A DNA stretch of 64,000 bases from Streptomyces blattellae (GCF_009709555.1 NZ_WJBG01000130.1:90676-154675), one strand, 5' to 3'; shown: positions 18,383 to 27,812, counted from the first letter of the stretch. Notes: generated from the letters alone by a model not told the origin. A program made the numbers and translations.

Positions 18383-18715
18383 TTACGGTCGGGCCGCGCG
18401 CTCGTCGTGCCCGACGGCAACCGGACGGCCGTCACCGGCCCAGGCCAGGGTGCCGCCGGCCACGGACCAGGCGTCGATGCCCCGGGAGGCCATCCAGTCG
18501 GCGGCGGTCCTGCTGCGGTTGCCGCTGGCGCAGATCACGTACACGGGACGGTCGGTGGGCAGCTCGCCGCAGCCTGCCGGGACGGTGCGCAGGGGCATCA
18601 GCCGCGCGCCCGGCACATGTCCGGCCGCGTACTCGTCGGGCTCTCGCACGTCGATCAACAGGATGCCCTCGGCCCAGGCCGCGGCGAATGCCTCCTGTCT
18701 TGCTTCACGGGCCAC
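18383..18715 (-). CDS. Single-domain rhodanese
   Basis: A 110-residue cytoplasmic rhodanese: ILLIDVREPDEYAAGHVPGA and the catalytic loop VICASGNRSRTAADWM with the active Cys around residue 62. It transfers persulfide sulfur between SQR product, thiols and acceptors. The start is GTG 18715, seven bases after AGGAGG. It is the first gene of the rhodanese-SQR transcript, with an ATACCCCCGGGGGTTT operator 16 bp upstream. Confidence 0.92.
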   Translation of the reverse strand: MAREARQEAFAAAWAEGILLIDVREPDEYAAGHVPGARLMPLRTVPAGCGELPTDRPVYVICASGNRSRTAADWMASRGIDAWSVAGGTLAWAGDGRPVAVGHDERAARP

Positions 18716-18730
18716 TTCATTGCCTCCTCA

Positions 18731-18746
18731 AATACCCCCGGGGGTT
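18731..18746. promoter_or_regulatory. CstR-type operator ATACCCCCGGGGGTTT
   Basis: One mismatch from the perfect palindrome, immediately upstream of the rhodanese-SQR operon. Confidence 0.75.
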
Positions 18747-18783
18747 TCCATGCGGCGAGAGTACGGCGGTCGCGGGAGCTCCG

Positions 18784-20367
18784 TCAAATACCCCGTGGGG
18801 TATTTGCCCGCGAGGCAACGTCCGGCTCCGGGCGAGAGCCGGCCGCAGGCGGCGAGCCCGGTGACGCCGCCCGGGGCAGGCTGATGGTCATGCGGGTTCC
18901 GCCGTGCGGTCCGGGCCCCGCTGCGACGGTGCCGCCATGGGCGGTGACCAGCTCCTTGACGACGGCCAGCCCGATCCCGCTGCCGCCGGTGGCACGGGCA
19001 CCGGTTCCCTGCCAGAGGCGGTCGAAGACGTGCGGCAGTTCGTCGGCGGGGATGCCGGGGCCGGTGTCGGCCACCTCGACCAGGGCTTGCGCGGGTGTGG
19101 CGAAGGCCGTGACGGTCACGGTGCCGCCCGGGCGGCAGTGCCGGGCGGTGTTGCTGAGGAGGTTGCCGAGGGCCTGGTGCAGGCGGTCCGCGTCGGCCCG
19201 GACGGGCAGGGGTCCGACGTCCAGGCGGGTGTGCACCGACAGCCCCGCCGTGCGCAGTTCGGCCTCGCGTCCGGCTAGGGCGGCACGGACCAGGGCGATC
19301 AGATCCACCTCGGCGAGGCGGAGTGAGAACCGGGCCGACTCGGCCTCCGCCAGCTCACCGAGGTCGCCGACGATGCGGCCCAGCCGCAGCGTCTGATCGT
19401 GCAGTGCGGCCAGCCGGTCCGGGGACGGGGCGACATAGCCGTCGCGCAACTCCTCAAGACCTGCCTGCAGAGCCGCCAGCGGAGTGCGCAGCTCATGCGC
19501 GACATCGGCGGCGAGCCGGTGCCGGGCCTGCTCGGCACGGGTGACGTCGTCGGCCATGGCGTCGAAGGCACCGGCCAGGTCGCCCAGTTCCCCGGGGGCG
19601 TCGATCCGGGCGCGGGCGGTGCGGTCACCGGCGGCGAGGGCGCGGGCGGTGGCCGCGACCCGCACCACGGGGGCCGTCAGACGCCGGGTGACGAACCAGC
19701 TCACGGCCAGCGCCAGGGCGAGGGCGCCGAGGGCGGCGGCGGTCACCCAGCCCCAGGCGACGGACAGCCCGGCGTCGCCGGAGCCGGCCGGGAAGCGCAG
19801 CTGTACGGAGCCGACCTGGTCACCGTCCACCAGAACGCTCGCGCTCGCCGACGGCCCCGAGGTTCCGTCGCGCCCCCGTGGGCCGTGCTCCCGGCCGGCC
19901 TGCCTGCCGTGCTCGTCCGTCGAACCGGTGCTGGACAGGACGACCTCGTTGTGCGCGTTCCGCACGGTCAGCACGGCTCCGGCCCCGGCTGCCACGGAAC
20001 GGGCCACGCCGAGGTCGGCCGCCGTCCAGCCGTCTGCCGCCCGATAGGCATCCGCGGCGGCGGTCGCCACGCGGGTCGCGGTGCGCTGCCGATCCGCCGC
20101 GTGGGCGCTGCTCAGCCCACGGTCGGTTCCGAGCAGCGCCGCACCGGTCAGCAGCGCCACGGACGCGAGCGCGACGACGGCGAACGCGGCGAACAGCCGT
20201 CGCCCCAACGGCCCCAGCCCATCTGCCGACCGGCTCCGCCGACTGAGCGGAGACGGGGGCCGGGGCGGTCCGACGGCCTGCGCGGAAGGCGTGTCCAGCG
20301 ACTTCGCGGCGTCCGGCGAAGACGCCGCCGATCCGCCAGGGTGCGGCGCGGAGTGCTCAGGGGTCAC
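18784..20367 (-). CDS. Two-component sensor histidine kinase
   Basis: A 527-residue membrane kinase. A roughly 50-residue proline-rich N-tail is followed by TM1 (FAAFAVVALASVALLTGAALL), an extracytoplasmic sensor region of about 130 residues, TM2 (WVTAAALGALALALAVSWFV) and a HAMP domain. The H-box is ADVAHELRTPLAAL, and the ATPase motifs are LGNLLSNTARH, DTGPGIP and GSGIGLAVV. It pairs with the OmpR-type regulator gene just upstream, with an 11-bp overlap. The start is GTG 20367. Its last codons are read from a CstR-type palindrome, so the operator is embedded in the coding end. The signal is unknown; sulfur or redox stress would fit the context only. Confidence 0.92.
   Translation of the reverse strand: MTPEHSAPHPGGSAASSPDAAKSLDTPSAQAVGPPRPPSPLSRRSRSADGLGPLGRRLFAAFAVVALASVALLTGAALLGTDRGLSSAHAADRQRTATRVATAAADAYRAADGWTAADLGVARSVAAGAGAVLTVRNAHNEVVLSSTGSTDEHGRQAGREHGPRGRDGTSGPSASASVLVDGDQVGSVQLRFPAGSGDAGLSVAWGWVTAAALGALALALAVSWFVTRRLTAPVVRVAATARALAAGDRTARARIDAPGELGDLAGAFDAMADDVTRAEQARHRLAADVAHELRTPLAALQAGLEELRDGYVAPSPDRLAALHDQTLRLGRIVGDLGELAEAESARFSLRLAEVDLIALVRAALAGREAELRTAGLSVHTRLDVGPLPVRADADRLHQALGNLLSNTARHCRPGGTVTVTAFATPAQALVEVADTGPGIPADELPHVFDRLWQGTGARATGGSGIGLAVVKELVTAHGGTVAAGPGPHGGTRMTISLPRAASPGSPPAAGSRPEPDVASRANTPRGI
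18788..18803. promoter_or_regulatory. CstR-type operator ATACCCCGTGGGGTAT inside kinase 3' end
   Basis: A symmetrical ATACCCC/GGGGTAT palindrome 57 bp from the operator at 18731. It overlaps the final codons of the histidine kinase. With the nearer site it could allow cooperative or looped binding upstream of the rhodanese-SQR operon. Confidence 0.7.
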
Positions 20368-21052
20368 GGGACCACCCCAGTCGATAGCCCACCCCCAGCA
20401 CCGTCTCCACGATGCCGGGTCCGGCCGGGCCCAGTTTGTGCCGCAGGTTCTTCACGTGCGAGTCGACGGTCCGCTCGTACCCGGCGAACTCGTAGCCGCG
20501 CACCCGGTTGACCAGCTCGTAGCGCGAGTACACCCGCCCGGGCACCGACGCCAGCTTGGTCAGCAGCCCCCACTCGGTGGGTGTGAGCTCCACCGGCGTC
20601 CCGTCCAGCAGGGCCTCGTGCCGCGCCTCGTCGACACGCAGCCGTCCCCCACCGTACGAGGCTGCCGTCGCCGGGCCCTTCCCACTGCCCCGGGCACGCT
20701 GGAGGACGGCACCGACCCGCAGCACCACCTCGGTCGGGCTGAACGGCTTGGTGACATAGTCGTCGGCGCCCAGCCGCAGCCCGTGGATGCGGTCCTCGAC
20801 GGTCGTGCGGGCGGTCAGCACCACCACCGGCACGGCGCCCTGCTCCCGCGCCTCGCGCAGCACCTCGTCCCCGTCCACATCCGGCAGGCCGAGGTCGAGC
20901 AGCGTCAGGTCGACGGCCCGCTCGCCCAGCAGTCGCAGGGCCTCCGCACCCGACCCGGTCGTCACCACCCCGTAGCCGGCGCGCTCCAGGTAGCGGCGCA
21001 GCAGATCTCGGATCTCCTTCTCGTCCTCGACGACGAGCACGGTCGTGGCCAT
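20357..21052 (-). CDS. OmpR-family response regulator
   Basis: A 231-residue regulator. The receiver domain has VLVVEDEKEIRDLLRRYLER (acidic pocket), phosphoacceptor Asp in LTLLDLGLPDVDGDEVL, and T/K switch residues in VVLTARTTVEDRI and DYVTKPFSPTE. The C-terminal winged helix has LTPTEWGLLTKLASVPGRVY and RTVDSHVKNLRHKLG. The start is ATG 21052. It overlaps the partner kinase gene. It is divergent from the DUF2202 gene across 175 bp, so that gene is a plausible target. Confidence 0.93.
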   Translation of the reverse strand: MATTVLVVEDEKEIRDLLRRYLERAGYGVVTTGSGAEALRLLGERAVDLTLLDLGLPDVDGDEVLREAREQGAVPVVVLTARTTVEDRIHGLRLGADDYVTKPFSPTEVVLRVGAVLQRARGSGKGPATAASYGGGRLRVDEARHEALLDGTPVELTPTEWGLLTKLASVPGRVYSRYELVNRVRGYEFAGYERTVDSHVKNLRHKLGPAGPGIVETVLGVGYRLGWSRDP

Positions 21053-21227
21053 ACCCCACACGTACGCGCGCGGCCCCGGCCCCGAGGAGGGCCGGACAGG
21101 CCACACCCGTGCGTCCGAACGTCTCCATCCCGACTCCACAGCCACCGCACACCGACTGCGACGCCCCGCGCGACGGTACGGGTGCGGGAGACAAGGCCCG
21201 TCCCCCGCCCACTGAAGGAGGCTCGCC

Positions 21228-21908
21228 ATGAAACGCAACGTCAAGCTCGCCACCGCACTCACCGCGGGCGCCCTCGCCATCGGCGGCGTGCTGGCGGCGG
21301 GCCCGGTTGTCGCCGACTCGGGCGACCCCTCGCCGAGGCCGGACCGCACCACGGCAGAACGCCCGACGACGGGCGGCGCCCCGCACCACGGGCACCGCCA
21401 GGGCGACCACGGGACGGACGGCCGTCACGACGGATCCTGCACCTCGTACCGCCTCGCCCCGCAGGGCACCCTGACCGCCTCCCAGAAGGCCGCGCTCGCG
21501 GACCAGGCGGAGGAGGAGCAGCTGGCGCACGACCTGTACACGGTGTTCGCGGACCGCTACGACGCACGGGTCTTCGACAGGATCGCGGCGGCGGAGACCC
21601 ACCATCTGACCGCCGTCCGCACCCTGCTGGACCGCTACGCCGTCACGGACCCGACCGCGGACCGGCCGGCCGGCGACTTCGTCGACCCCACGGTCCAGGC
21701 CACCTACGACCGGCTGCTGAAGCAGGGCGAGGACGGCCTGGACGCGGCCCTCGAAGCAGGGCGCACGGTCGAGTCGAAGGACATCGACGCGCTGACCGAA
21801 GCACTGTCCGGCCTCACCGCACCGGACGTGCGACAGGTCTACGACAACCTGCTCGCCGCCTCCGAGCGGCACCTCGCGGCCTTCGACCGCTGGATCGCCA
21901 CGGGGTGA
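21228..21908 (+). CDS. Secreted DUF2202 ferritin-like protein
   Basis: A 226-residue protein. Residues 1-30 form a signal peptide (KLATALTAGALAIGGVLAAG, cleavage near VVADSG). A His/Asp/Gly-rich linker follows, and then a DUF2202 helical domain. The carboxylate/His pattern EEEQLAHDLYTVFADRY and AAAETHHLTAVRTLLDRY recalls ferritin-like di-metal sites. Function is unproven; a metal- or redox-linked envelope role is inference. The start is ATG 21228 with GAAGGAGG upstream. Probably controlled by the divergent two-component system; a strong hairpin follows. Confidence 0.88.
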   Translation: MKRNVKLATALTAGALAIGGVLAAGPVVADSGDPSPRPDRTTAERPTTGGAPHHGHRQGDHGTDGRHDGSCTSYRLAPQGTLTASQKAALADQAEEEQLAHDLYTVFADRYDARVFDRIAAAETHHLTAVRTLLDRYAVTDPTADRPAGDFVDPTVQATYDRLLKQGEDGLDAALEAGRTVESKDIDALTEALSGLTAPDVRQVYDNLLAASERHLAAFDRWIATG

Positions 21909-21916
21909 GCACGACC

Positions 21917-21945
21917 GAGCCGGAGGGCCGATCGCCCTCCGGCTC
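21917..21945. terminator. Bidirectional hairpin terminator
   Basis: A perfect 12-bp stem (GAGCCGGAGGGC and GCCCTCCGGCTC) with a 5-nt loop between the convergent DUF2202 and pntB genes. Confidence 0.8.
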
Positions 21946-21978
21946 ACTGTGCCGGCCCCCGGCTCCCCGGTGCCGCTG

Positions 21979-23394
21979 TCAGCCGACGAACTCCCCCACC
22001 GCCGCCTTCAGTTCGCTCAACCCCTTCTTGGCATCGGTGAAGAACATCCCGGTCTTCGGGTCGGTGTACAGCTCGTTGTCGATGCCTGCGTAGCCGTGGC
22101 CCATCGAGCGCTTGATGACGACGACGCTCTTCGCCTTGTCGACGTCGAGGATCGGCATGCCCGAGACCGCGTTGCCGGGGCGTCGGGCGATCGGGTTGGT
22201 CACATCGTTCGCACCGATCACCAACGCCACGTCCGCCTGCGGAAACTCGGGGTTGACGTCGTCCATCTCCTTCAGCTGGGTGTACGGCACGTTCGCCTCG
22301 GCCAGCAGCACGTTCATGTGCCCGGGCATCCGGCCGGCGACCGGGTGGACGGCGTAGCTGACATCGACGCCGTGGTCGGTCAGCAGCTTGGCCAAGTCGC
22401 CGAGTTCGTGCTGGGCCTGGGCGGCGGCGAGGCCGTAACCCGGCACGAAGACGACCTTCCTCGCATACGCCAGCTGGATCGCCACGTCGTCCGCGGAGAC
22501 CGACCGCACCTGAGCCGGAGCACCGGATCCGGTTGCCGCGGGGGCACTGTCGCCGGTGCCGAAGCCGCCGATCACGATGTTGGCGATGGAGCGGTTCATG
22601 GCGTCGGCCATCAGCTTGGTGAGGATGCCGCCCGACGCGCTGACCAGCATGCCCGCGATGATCAGTGCCGTCTCGTTCAGGACGAAGCCCGCCATGGCGA
22701 CCGCGGATCCCGTGAAGGCGTTCAGCAGGGCGATGACCACCGGCATGTCGGCGCCGCCGATCGGCAGCACCATCGTCACGCCGAACAGCAGGGCCACCGC
22801 CACCAGGCCGTACAGGGCGGTGCGGGAGTCGGGTGCCAGCACCAGCCAGACCGCGCCGACGACGAAGGCAGCCGGCAGCAGGACGTTGAGGAGCCGCGCG
22901 CCCGGGAAGACCACCGGCGCCCCGGACACCACGCCCTGGAGCTTGCCCGCCGCGATCAGCGAGCCGGAGAAGGTGACCGCGCCGATGACGATGTCCAGGG
23001 CGCCGGGGAGGGAGACCCGCGCGCCCAGCAGGGCCGCGTCCTCGGCCTGGAGCAGGTCGTTGACGGCGATGAGCGCCGCCGCCCCACCGCCGACCGCGTT
23101 GAAGACGCTGACCAGTTGGGGCATCGCGGTCATCTGCACCGCGCGCGCGGCCCACAGGCCGAGCGCGGCACCGAACAGGCCTCCGGTCACCAGCACCAGC
23201 CACCCGGTGCGGCTGATCACGCCCTCATCGGCCACCAGCCACACCGTCGCGCCGATCGCCACGGCCATCGCCCCGGCCGAGAGGCTGTTGCCGCGGCGGG
23301 CCGTGCGCGGGTGGTTCATCAGATGCAGCCCGAGTACGAAGCAGGCCGCCGCGGCCAGAAAGATGTAGTGAACGGCGTCGGAGACGTTGTCCAT
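21979..23394 (-). CDS. pntB: Proton-translocating NAD(P) transhydrogenase, beta subunit
   Basis: A 471-residue membrane protein. About eight hydrophobic helices (for example AGAMAVAIGATVWLVADEGV; IGGADMPVVIALLNAFTGSA) are followed by the soluble NADP(H)-binding domain III: VVFVPGYGLAAAQAQHELGD, AGRMPGHMNVLLAEANVPY, ALVIGANDVTNPIARR and VVVIKRSMGHGYAGIDN. With the two alpha-type subunits it couples proton flow to hydride transfer between NAD(H) and NADP(H). It is the last gene of a leftward operon, 6 bp after pntAB, and ends at a shared hairpin. Confidence 0.95.
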   Translation of the reverse strand: MDNVSDAVHYIFLAAAACFVLGLHLMNHPRTARRGNSLSAGAMAVAIGATVWLVADEGVISRTGWLVLVTGGLFGAALGLWAARAVQMTAMPQLVSVFNAVGGGAAALIAVNDLLQAEDAALLGARVSLPGALDIVIGAVTFSGSLIAAGKLQGVVSGAPVVFPGARLLNVLLPAAFVVGAVWLVLAPDSRTALYGLVAVALLFGVTMVLPIGGADMPVVIALLNAFTGSAVAMAGFVLNETALIIAGMLVSASGGILTKLMADAMNRSIANIVIGGFGTGDSAPAATGSGAPAQVRSVSADDVAIQLAYARKVVFVPGYGLAAAQAQHELGDLAKLLTDHGVDVSYAVHPVAGRMPGHMNVLLAEANVPYTQLKEMDDVNPEFPQADVALVIGANDVTNPIARRPGNAVSGMPILDVDKAKSVVVIKRSMGHGYAGIDNELYTDPKTGMFFTDAKKGLSELKAAVGEFVG

Positions 23395-23400
23395 GGCTTC

Positions 23401-23706
23401 TCACACCTCCTTCTCACTGGTCGGCCTGGCCTTGAACATCTCCAGCATCCGGTCGGTCACGACGTACCCGCCGACCACGTTCATGGCCCCGAACGCCATC
23501 GCCACGAAGGCGAGGACGTACCCGAGCCAGGTGTGCGACTCGGCGGCGATCAGCATCGCGCCGATGACGACGATGCCGTGCACGGAGTTGGAGCCGGACA
23601 TCAGCGGGGTGTGCAGGGTCGCCGGGACCTTGCTGATGACCTCGATGCCGACCAGGACGCTCAACACGAACACGGTGATCGCGGTGAGGAGATCGAGGTT
23701 GTTCAT
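23401..23706 (-). CDS. pntAB: NAD(P) transhydrogenase subunit alpha part 2 (membrane)
   Basis: A 101-residue protein with about three transmembrane helices (LLTAITVFVLSVLVGIEVIS; IVVIGAMLIAAESHTWLGYV; FVAMAFGAMNVVGGYVVTDR). It is the split C-terminal membrane part of the alpha subunit, as in the three-subunit enzymes of Rhodospirillum and actinobacteria. The ATG at 23706 overlaps the pntAA stop by ATGA. Confidence 0.93.
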   Translation of the reverse strand: MNNLDLLTAITVFVLSVLVGIEVISKVPATLHTPLMSGSNSVHGIVVIGAMLIAAESHTWLGYVLAFVAMAFGAMNVVGGYVVTDRMLEMFKARPTSEKEV

Positions 23707-24836
23707 GAGGGTTCTCCTCCCTTGAGTTCGCTCGCTCCCGTCAGCGCGGCCGTGATCTCGTCGGCCGGGTCGAGGACGAGTTCGCCGTCGCGTACGAGGT
23801 GGCGCAGTACGGCGACGAGGTTGCGGGCGTACGCCGTGGAAGCGGCGGTCGCCATCGCGGACGGGAGGCGTCCGGCCCCGATGAGCGTGACGCCGTTGTC
23901 CAGGACGTCGGTCTTGTCGTGCTCACTGCCCTCGACGTTGCCGCCGAAGTCGCTCGCGGCGAGGTCGACGACGACCGAGCCGGGCGTCATCCGTTCCAGC
24001 ACGGCCGCGCTGACCAGCAACGGCGGCTTGCGGCCCGGTACCTGAGCCGTGGTGATGACGATGTCGCTGCGGGCGATGTGGGCGTCCAGCGCCGCACGCT
24101 GCGCCCCCTGCTCCTCCGCGGTCAACTCGCGTGCGTAGCCGCCTTCTCCGGCGCCCGATCCGGTGCCTGGCGGGCGCGCTACGTCCAGGAATCGGGCGCC
24201 GAGCGACTCCACCTCCCCTCTCGACTCGGGGCGTACGTCGTACGCCGTGACGACGGCGCCGAGGCGGCGGGCGGTGGCGATCGCCTGGAGCCCGGCCACT
24301 CCGGCACCGAGGACGAGGACCTGCGCCGGGCGCATGGTGCCCGCCGCGGTGGTCAGCATCGGGAAGAAGCGGTCGTAGGAGTCGGCCGCCAGCAGTGCCG
24401 CCTTGTAGCCGGCGACGTTGGCCTGGGAGGTCAGCGCGTCCATGGACTGGGCGCGGCTGAGAGTGCGGGGCAGCAGGTCCAGGCTGACCGTGCGGATGCC
24501 GCGCTCGGTCAGATCCTGCACGAGGGCCGGGTGCCGCAGCGGTTCGAGCAGGCCGATGAGGGTCTGCCCGGGGCGCAGTGCGGTCGCGGTCTCCTCGTCG
24601 GGCGGGCCGACGCACAGGACGGCGTCCGCGCGCGCGTACAGCTCGTCCGGGGGTACGACGCTCGCGCCTACTGCGGTGTAGTCGGCGTCGGTGAACCAGG
24701 CGCCGGATCCGGCTCCGGCCTCGATCAGCACGTCGAGTCCGGCCCGGCTCAGGAGGGTGACGGCCTCGGGGACGAGGGCGACCCGGCGTTCGCCGGGCGC
24801 TCGCTCCCGTACGGCTCCCACGGTGACGGTTGGCAT
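23703..24836 (-). CDS. pntAA: NAD(P) transhydrogenase subunit alpha part 1 (NAD-binding)
   Basis: A 377-residue soluble domain I of transhydrogenase. The opening VGAVRERAPGERRVALVPEA is shared with alanine dehydrogenase-like enzymes. The mobile/Gln region is DALTSQANVAGYKAALLAA, the NAD motif is VLVLGAGVAGLQAIATARRL, and VVVDLAASDFGGNVEGSEHD is near the C-terminus. The start is ATG 24836 with GAGAGAGGCAGCAGACC upstream. The gene follows the alcohol dehydrogenase by 50 bp and is coupled to pntAB. Confidence 0.94.
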   Translation of the reverse strand: MPTVTVGAVRERAPGERRVALVPEAVTLLSRAGLDVLIEAGAGSGAWFTDADYTAVGASVVPPDELYARADAVLCVGPPDEETATALRPGQTLIGLLEPLRHPALVQDLTERGIRTVSLDLLPRTLSRAQSMDALTSQANVAGYKAALLAADSYDRFFPMLTTAAGTMRPAQVLVLGAGVAGLQAIATARRLGAVVTAYDVRPESRGEVESLGARFLDVARPPGTGSGAGEGGYARELTAEEQGAQRAALDAHIARSDIVITTAQVPGRKPPLLVSAAVLERMTPGSVVVDLAASDFGGNVEGSEHDKTDVLDNGVTLIGAGRLPSAMATAASTAYARNLVAVLRHLVRDGELVLDPADEITAALTGASELKGGEPS

Positions 24837-24886
24837 GGTCTGCTGCCTCTCTCCGGGACCCGGTGGTGTCCGGGGCCCCGGAACTC

Positions 24887-25900
24887 TCAGAACTCGAAGA
24901 CGAGCCGTGCTTCGGCCCGTCCGCCGAGAACCTCGTCGAAGGAGTCGTTCACCTGCTCCAGACGCCGCGGCTCGGCGATCACCTGGGTACGTCCGGCGGC
25001 GTGCAGCGCGAACACCTCGGCCAGGTCCTGGCGGGTGCCGACGATGGAGCCGATCACGGAGATCCCGCCGAGGACGGTCTCGAAGATCGGCACGTTGATC
25101 GCCGCGTTGTCGGCGGGCAGTGCGACCATGACCAGGCGTCCGCCGCGGTTGAGTGACCTGTAGGCCTGCTCGAACGCCTTGGGCGCGGCGGCGAGCACGA
25201 CGGCCACGTCCGCGCCGCCGGCCTTCTTGATCTCCTCGACCGGGTCGTGCGTCCGGGCGTTGACGATCTCGTCGGCGCCGAGCCGGTGGGCCAGGCCCAG
25301 CTTGTCCGGTTCGAGGTCGACGGCGGTGACGAAGCCGCCCACGAGCCGGGCGTACTGGAGGGCCAGATGGCCGAGTCCGCCGATACCGAAGACGGCGACG
25401 CGTTCGGCCGGGCCGATGTGTGCGACCTTGATCGACTTGTACGTGGTGACGCCCGCGCAGGTCAGCGGCGCCGCGTCGAACGAGGTCACCCCGTCGGGCA
25501 CCCGGACGACCGCACCCGCGTGCGCGACGGCGTACTCGGCGAAGCAACCGTCCACCGAGTACCCGGTGTTGGCCTGGCTCTCGCACAGGGTCTCCCAGCC
25601 GGAGACGCAGTAGCGGCAGGTGCCGCAGGACGAGCCGAGCCACGGGACGGCGACCCGCTTGCCGATCAGCGTCTCGGACACGCCCGCGCCGACGGCCTGG
25701 ACAGGCCCGACGCCCTCGTGGCCGGGGGTGAACGGCGGCTGCGGCTTGACCGGCCAGTCGCCGTGCGCGGCGTGAATGTCGGTGTGGCAGAGGCCGGATG
25801 CCTCCATGCGGACGAGTACCTGGCCGGGGCCGGGCTCGGGGACGGGAATGTCCTGGATCTCCAGCGGCTTCCCGAAGTCGGTGACCACTGCTGCCTTCAT
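24887..25900 (-). CDS. adhP: Zinc-dependent alcohol dehydrogenase (AdhP type)
   Basis: A 337-residue MDR enzyme. The catalytic zinc ligands are Cys in SGLCHTDIHAAHGDWP, His-Glu in PGHEGVGPVQAVG and Cys in LTCAGVTTYKS. The structural zinc site is CGTCRYCVSGWETLC, and the NAD motif is VAVFGIGGLGHLALQYARL. The product should interconvert ethanol-type alcohols and aldehydes with NAD(H). It lies 10 bp after DUF779 and upstream of transhydrogenase genes, all leftward, so it probably shares the aldehyde dehydrogenase transcript. Confidence 0.93.
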   Translation of the reverse strand: MKAAVVTDFGKPLEIQDIPVPEPGPGQVLVRMEASGLCHTDIHAAHGDWPVKPQPPFTPGHEGVGPVQAVGAGVSETLIGKRVAVPWLGSSCGTCRYCVSGWETLCESQANTGYSVDGCFAEYAVAHAGAVVRVPDGVTSFDAAPLTCAGVTTYKSIKVAHIGPAERVAVFGIGGLGHLALQYARLVGGFVTAVDLEPDKLGLAHRLGADEIVNARTHDPVEEIKKAGGADVAVVLAAAPKAFEQAYRSLNRGGRLVMVALPADNAAINVPIFETVLGGISVIGSIVGTRQDLAEVFALHAAGRTQVIAEPRRLEQVNDSFDEVLGGRAEARLVFEF

Positions 25901-25910
25901 GATCCACTCC

Positions 25911-26279
25911 TCAGTTCGGTTCTTTTCCGGGTGGGTCGACCCGGCTGACGAAATGCAGCCCGTCCCCGGCTGCGAGGGAGAAGCCGCCCGGTGTGCCGGG
26001 CCTGACGTCGAGGACCAGGCGCGGGCGGCCGAGGGCCGCGTACAGATCGGCGTCGATGTGGAAGGTGCAGCCGTCCACGACGCCCAGCAGCAGATCCGCC
26101 TCCCCCAGGGCGAGTTCGCCGTCCGGATAGCACATCGGGTCGCTGCCGTCGCAGCAGCCGCCTGACTGGACGAACATCACCGGTCCCCCGTGGGCGGCGC
26201 GCAGGGCCGCGATGGCCTCGCGCGCCGCCTCGGTGGCGGTGACGCGCCCGGCGGTGTCGTCGTGGACGTGTCCGGGCAT
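25911..26279 (-). CDS. DUF779 protein
   Basis: A 122-residue protein with the family core MFVQSGGCCDGSDPMCYPDG (three Cys, two adjacent) and DGCTFHIDADLYAALG. DUF779 genes are regularly found beside ExaC/AldA-type aldehyde dehydrogenases; biochemical function is unknown, though the Cys-rich core suggests metal or sulfur chemistry. Here it is placed exactly between aldehyde and alcohol dehydrogenase genes (12 and 10 bp gaps). The start is ATG 26279 with GGAGGCACC upstream. Confidence 0.9.
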   Translation of the reverse strand: MPGHVHDDTAGRVTATEAAREAIAALRAAHGGPVMFVQSGGCCDGSDPMCYPDGELALGEADLLLGVVDGCTFHIDADLYAALGRPRLVLDVRPGTPGGFSLAAGDGLHFVSRVDPPGKEPN

Positions 26280-26291
26280 GTCCGGTGCCTC

Positions 26292-27812
26292 CTAGAACAG
26301 CCCGAGCGGCTTGGCGCCGTAGCTGACCAGGAGGTTCTTGGTCTGGCTGTAGTGGTCGAGCATCATCTTGTGGGTCTCGCGGCCGATGCCGGAGACCTTG
26401 TAGCCACCGAACGCGGCGCCTGCCGGGTACTGGTGGTAGCAGTTGGTCCAGACACGGCCGGCCTTGATGGCACGGCCCATTCGGTAGGTGCGGCCGGTGT
26501 CGCGGCTCCACACGCCTGCGCCGAGGCCGTACAGCGTGTCGTTGGCGATCTCCAGGGCCTCGGCCTCGTCCTTGAAGGTGGTGACGGCGAGGACGGGTCC
26601 GAAGATCTCCTCCTGGAAGACCCGCATCTTGTTGTGGCCCTTGAGTACGGTCGGCTCGAAGAAGAAGCCGTCCGCGAAGTCTCCGTCGAGCGCGGGCCGG
26701 TGGCCGCCGACCAGCAGTTCGGCGCCCTCCTTCTGCCCGATGTCGACGTACGAGGCGATCTTCTCGACCTGCTGCCGCGAGACCTGCGGGCCGATCATGG
26801 TCGCGGTGTCGAGCGGGTCGCCCTGCTTGATGGCGCGGATCCGCTCCAGGCACCGGCCCATGAACTCCTCGTAGATGTCCTCCTGGATGAGGGCACGGGA
26901 CGGGCAGGTGCAGACCTCGCCCTTGTTGAACGCGTAGAGCACGAGCCCCTCGACGGCCTTGTCCAGGAAGTCGTCGTCCTCGGCGGCCACGTCGTTGAAG
27001 AAGATGTTCGGCGACTTGCCGCCCAGCTCCAGGGTGACCGGGATGATGTTCTGGGACGCGTACTGCATGATCAGCCGGCCCGTGGTGGTCTCGCCGGTGA
27101 AGGCCACCTTCGCGACGCGCTTGTTGGTGGCGAGCGCCTTGCCGATCTCGGCACCCGGGCCGTTGACGACGTTGAGGACGCCCGGCGGCACGATGTCGCC
27201 GATGACCTCCATCAGCTTCAGGATCGACCACGGCGTCGGGGAGGCCGGCTTGATCACCGTGGCGTTGCCGGCGGCGAGCGCCGGGGCGAGCTTCCACGCG
27301 GCCATCAGCAGCGGGAAGTTGAACGGGATGATCTGCCCGACCACGCCCAACGGCTCGTGGAAGTGGTAGGCGATCGTCTCCTTGTCGATCTCGGTGATCT
27401 CGCTCTCCTGGGCGCGGATGGCTGCCGCGAAGTAGCGGAAGTGGTCGGCGGCGAGCGGGATGTCGGCGGCCAGCGTCTCGCGGACCGGCTTGCCGTTCTC
27501 CCAGCTCTCGGCGACGGCGAGTTCCTCGCGGTGGGCGTCGATGGCGTCGGCCACCTTGGTGAGCACCGCGGCCCGTTCGGTGGTGGACGCGTCGCCCCAC
27601 CTGTCCTTGGCGGCGTGTGCGGCGTCCAGCGCGAGTTCGATGTCCGCGGCCCCGGACCTGGGAATCTCACAGATGGGCTTGGCGGTGGCGGGGCACAGGT
27701 TGGGCGAGTACTGCCCGGTGGTGGGCGCCTCCCACTTGCCGCCTATGAAGTTCTCGTACCGTGGTGCGACGTCCACAGGGCTGCCGGGCTTGCCCGGAGG
27801 CTCGTATTTCAT
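26292..27812 (-). CDS. Aldehyde dehydrogenase (ExaC/AldA type)
   Basis: A 506-residue NAD(P)-dependent aldehyde dehydrogenase. Cofactor region: [20 protein letters not shown]. Catalytic residues: Glu in [14 protein letters not shown] and nucleophilic Cys in [15 protein letters not shown]. The C-terminal motif is [20 protein letters not shown]. Substrates are probably acetaldehyde and other short aldehydes. The start is ATG 27812 with a GAAAGGGGACGGTC leader; the frame extends seven codons upstream without better support. It lies 45 bp downstream of the GAF-domain regulator gene that probably controls it. Confidence 0.94.
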   Translation of the reverse strand: MKYEPPGKPGSPVDVAPRYENFIGGKWEAPTTGQYSPNLCPATAKPICEIPRSGAADIELALDAAHAAKDRWGDASTTERAAVLTKVADAIDAHREELAVAESWENGKPVRETLAADIPLAADHFRYFAAAIRAQESEITEIDKETIAYHFHEPLGVVGQIIPFNFPLLMAAWKLAPALAAGNATVIKPASPTPWSILKLMEVIGDIVPPGVLNVVNGPGAEIGKALATNKRVAKVAFTGETTTGRLIMQYASQNIIPVTLELGGKSPNIFFNDVAAEDDDFLDKAVEGLVLYAFNKGEVCTCPSRALIQEDIYEEFMGRCLERIRAIKQGDPLDTATMIGPQVSRQQVEKIASYVDIGQKEGAELLVGGHRPALDGDFADGFFFEPTVLKGHNKMRVFQEEIFGPVLAVTTFKDEAEALEIANDTLYGLGAGVWSRDTGRTYRMGRAIKAGRVWTNCYHQYPAGAAFGGYKVSGIGRETHKMMLDHYSQTKNLLVSYGAKPLGLF

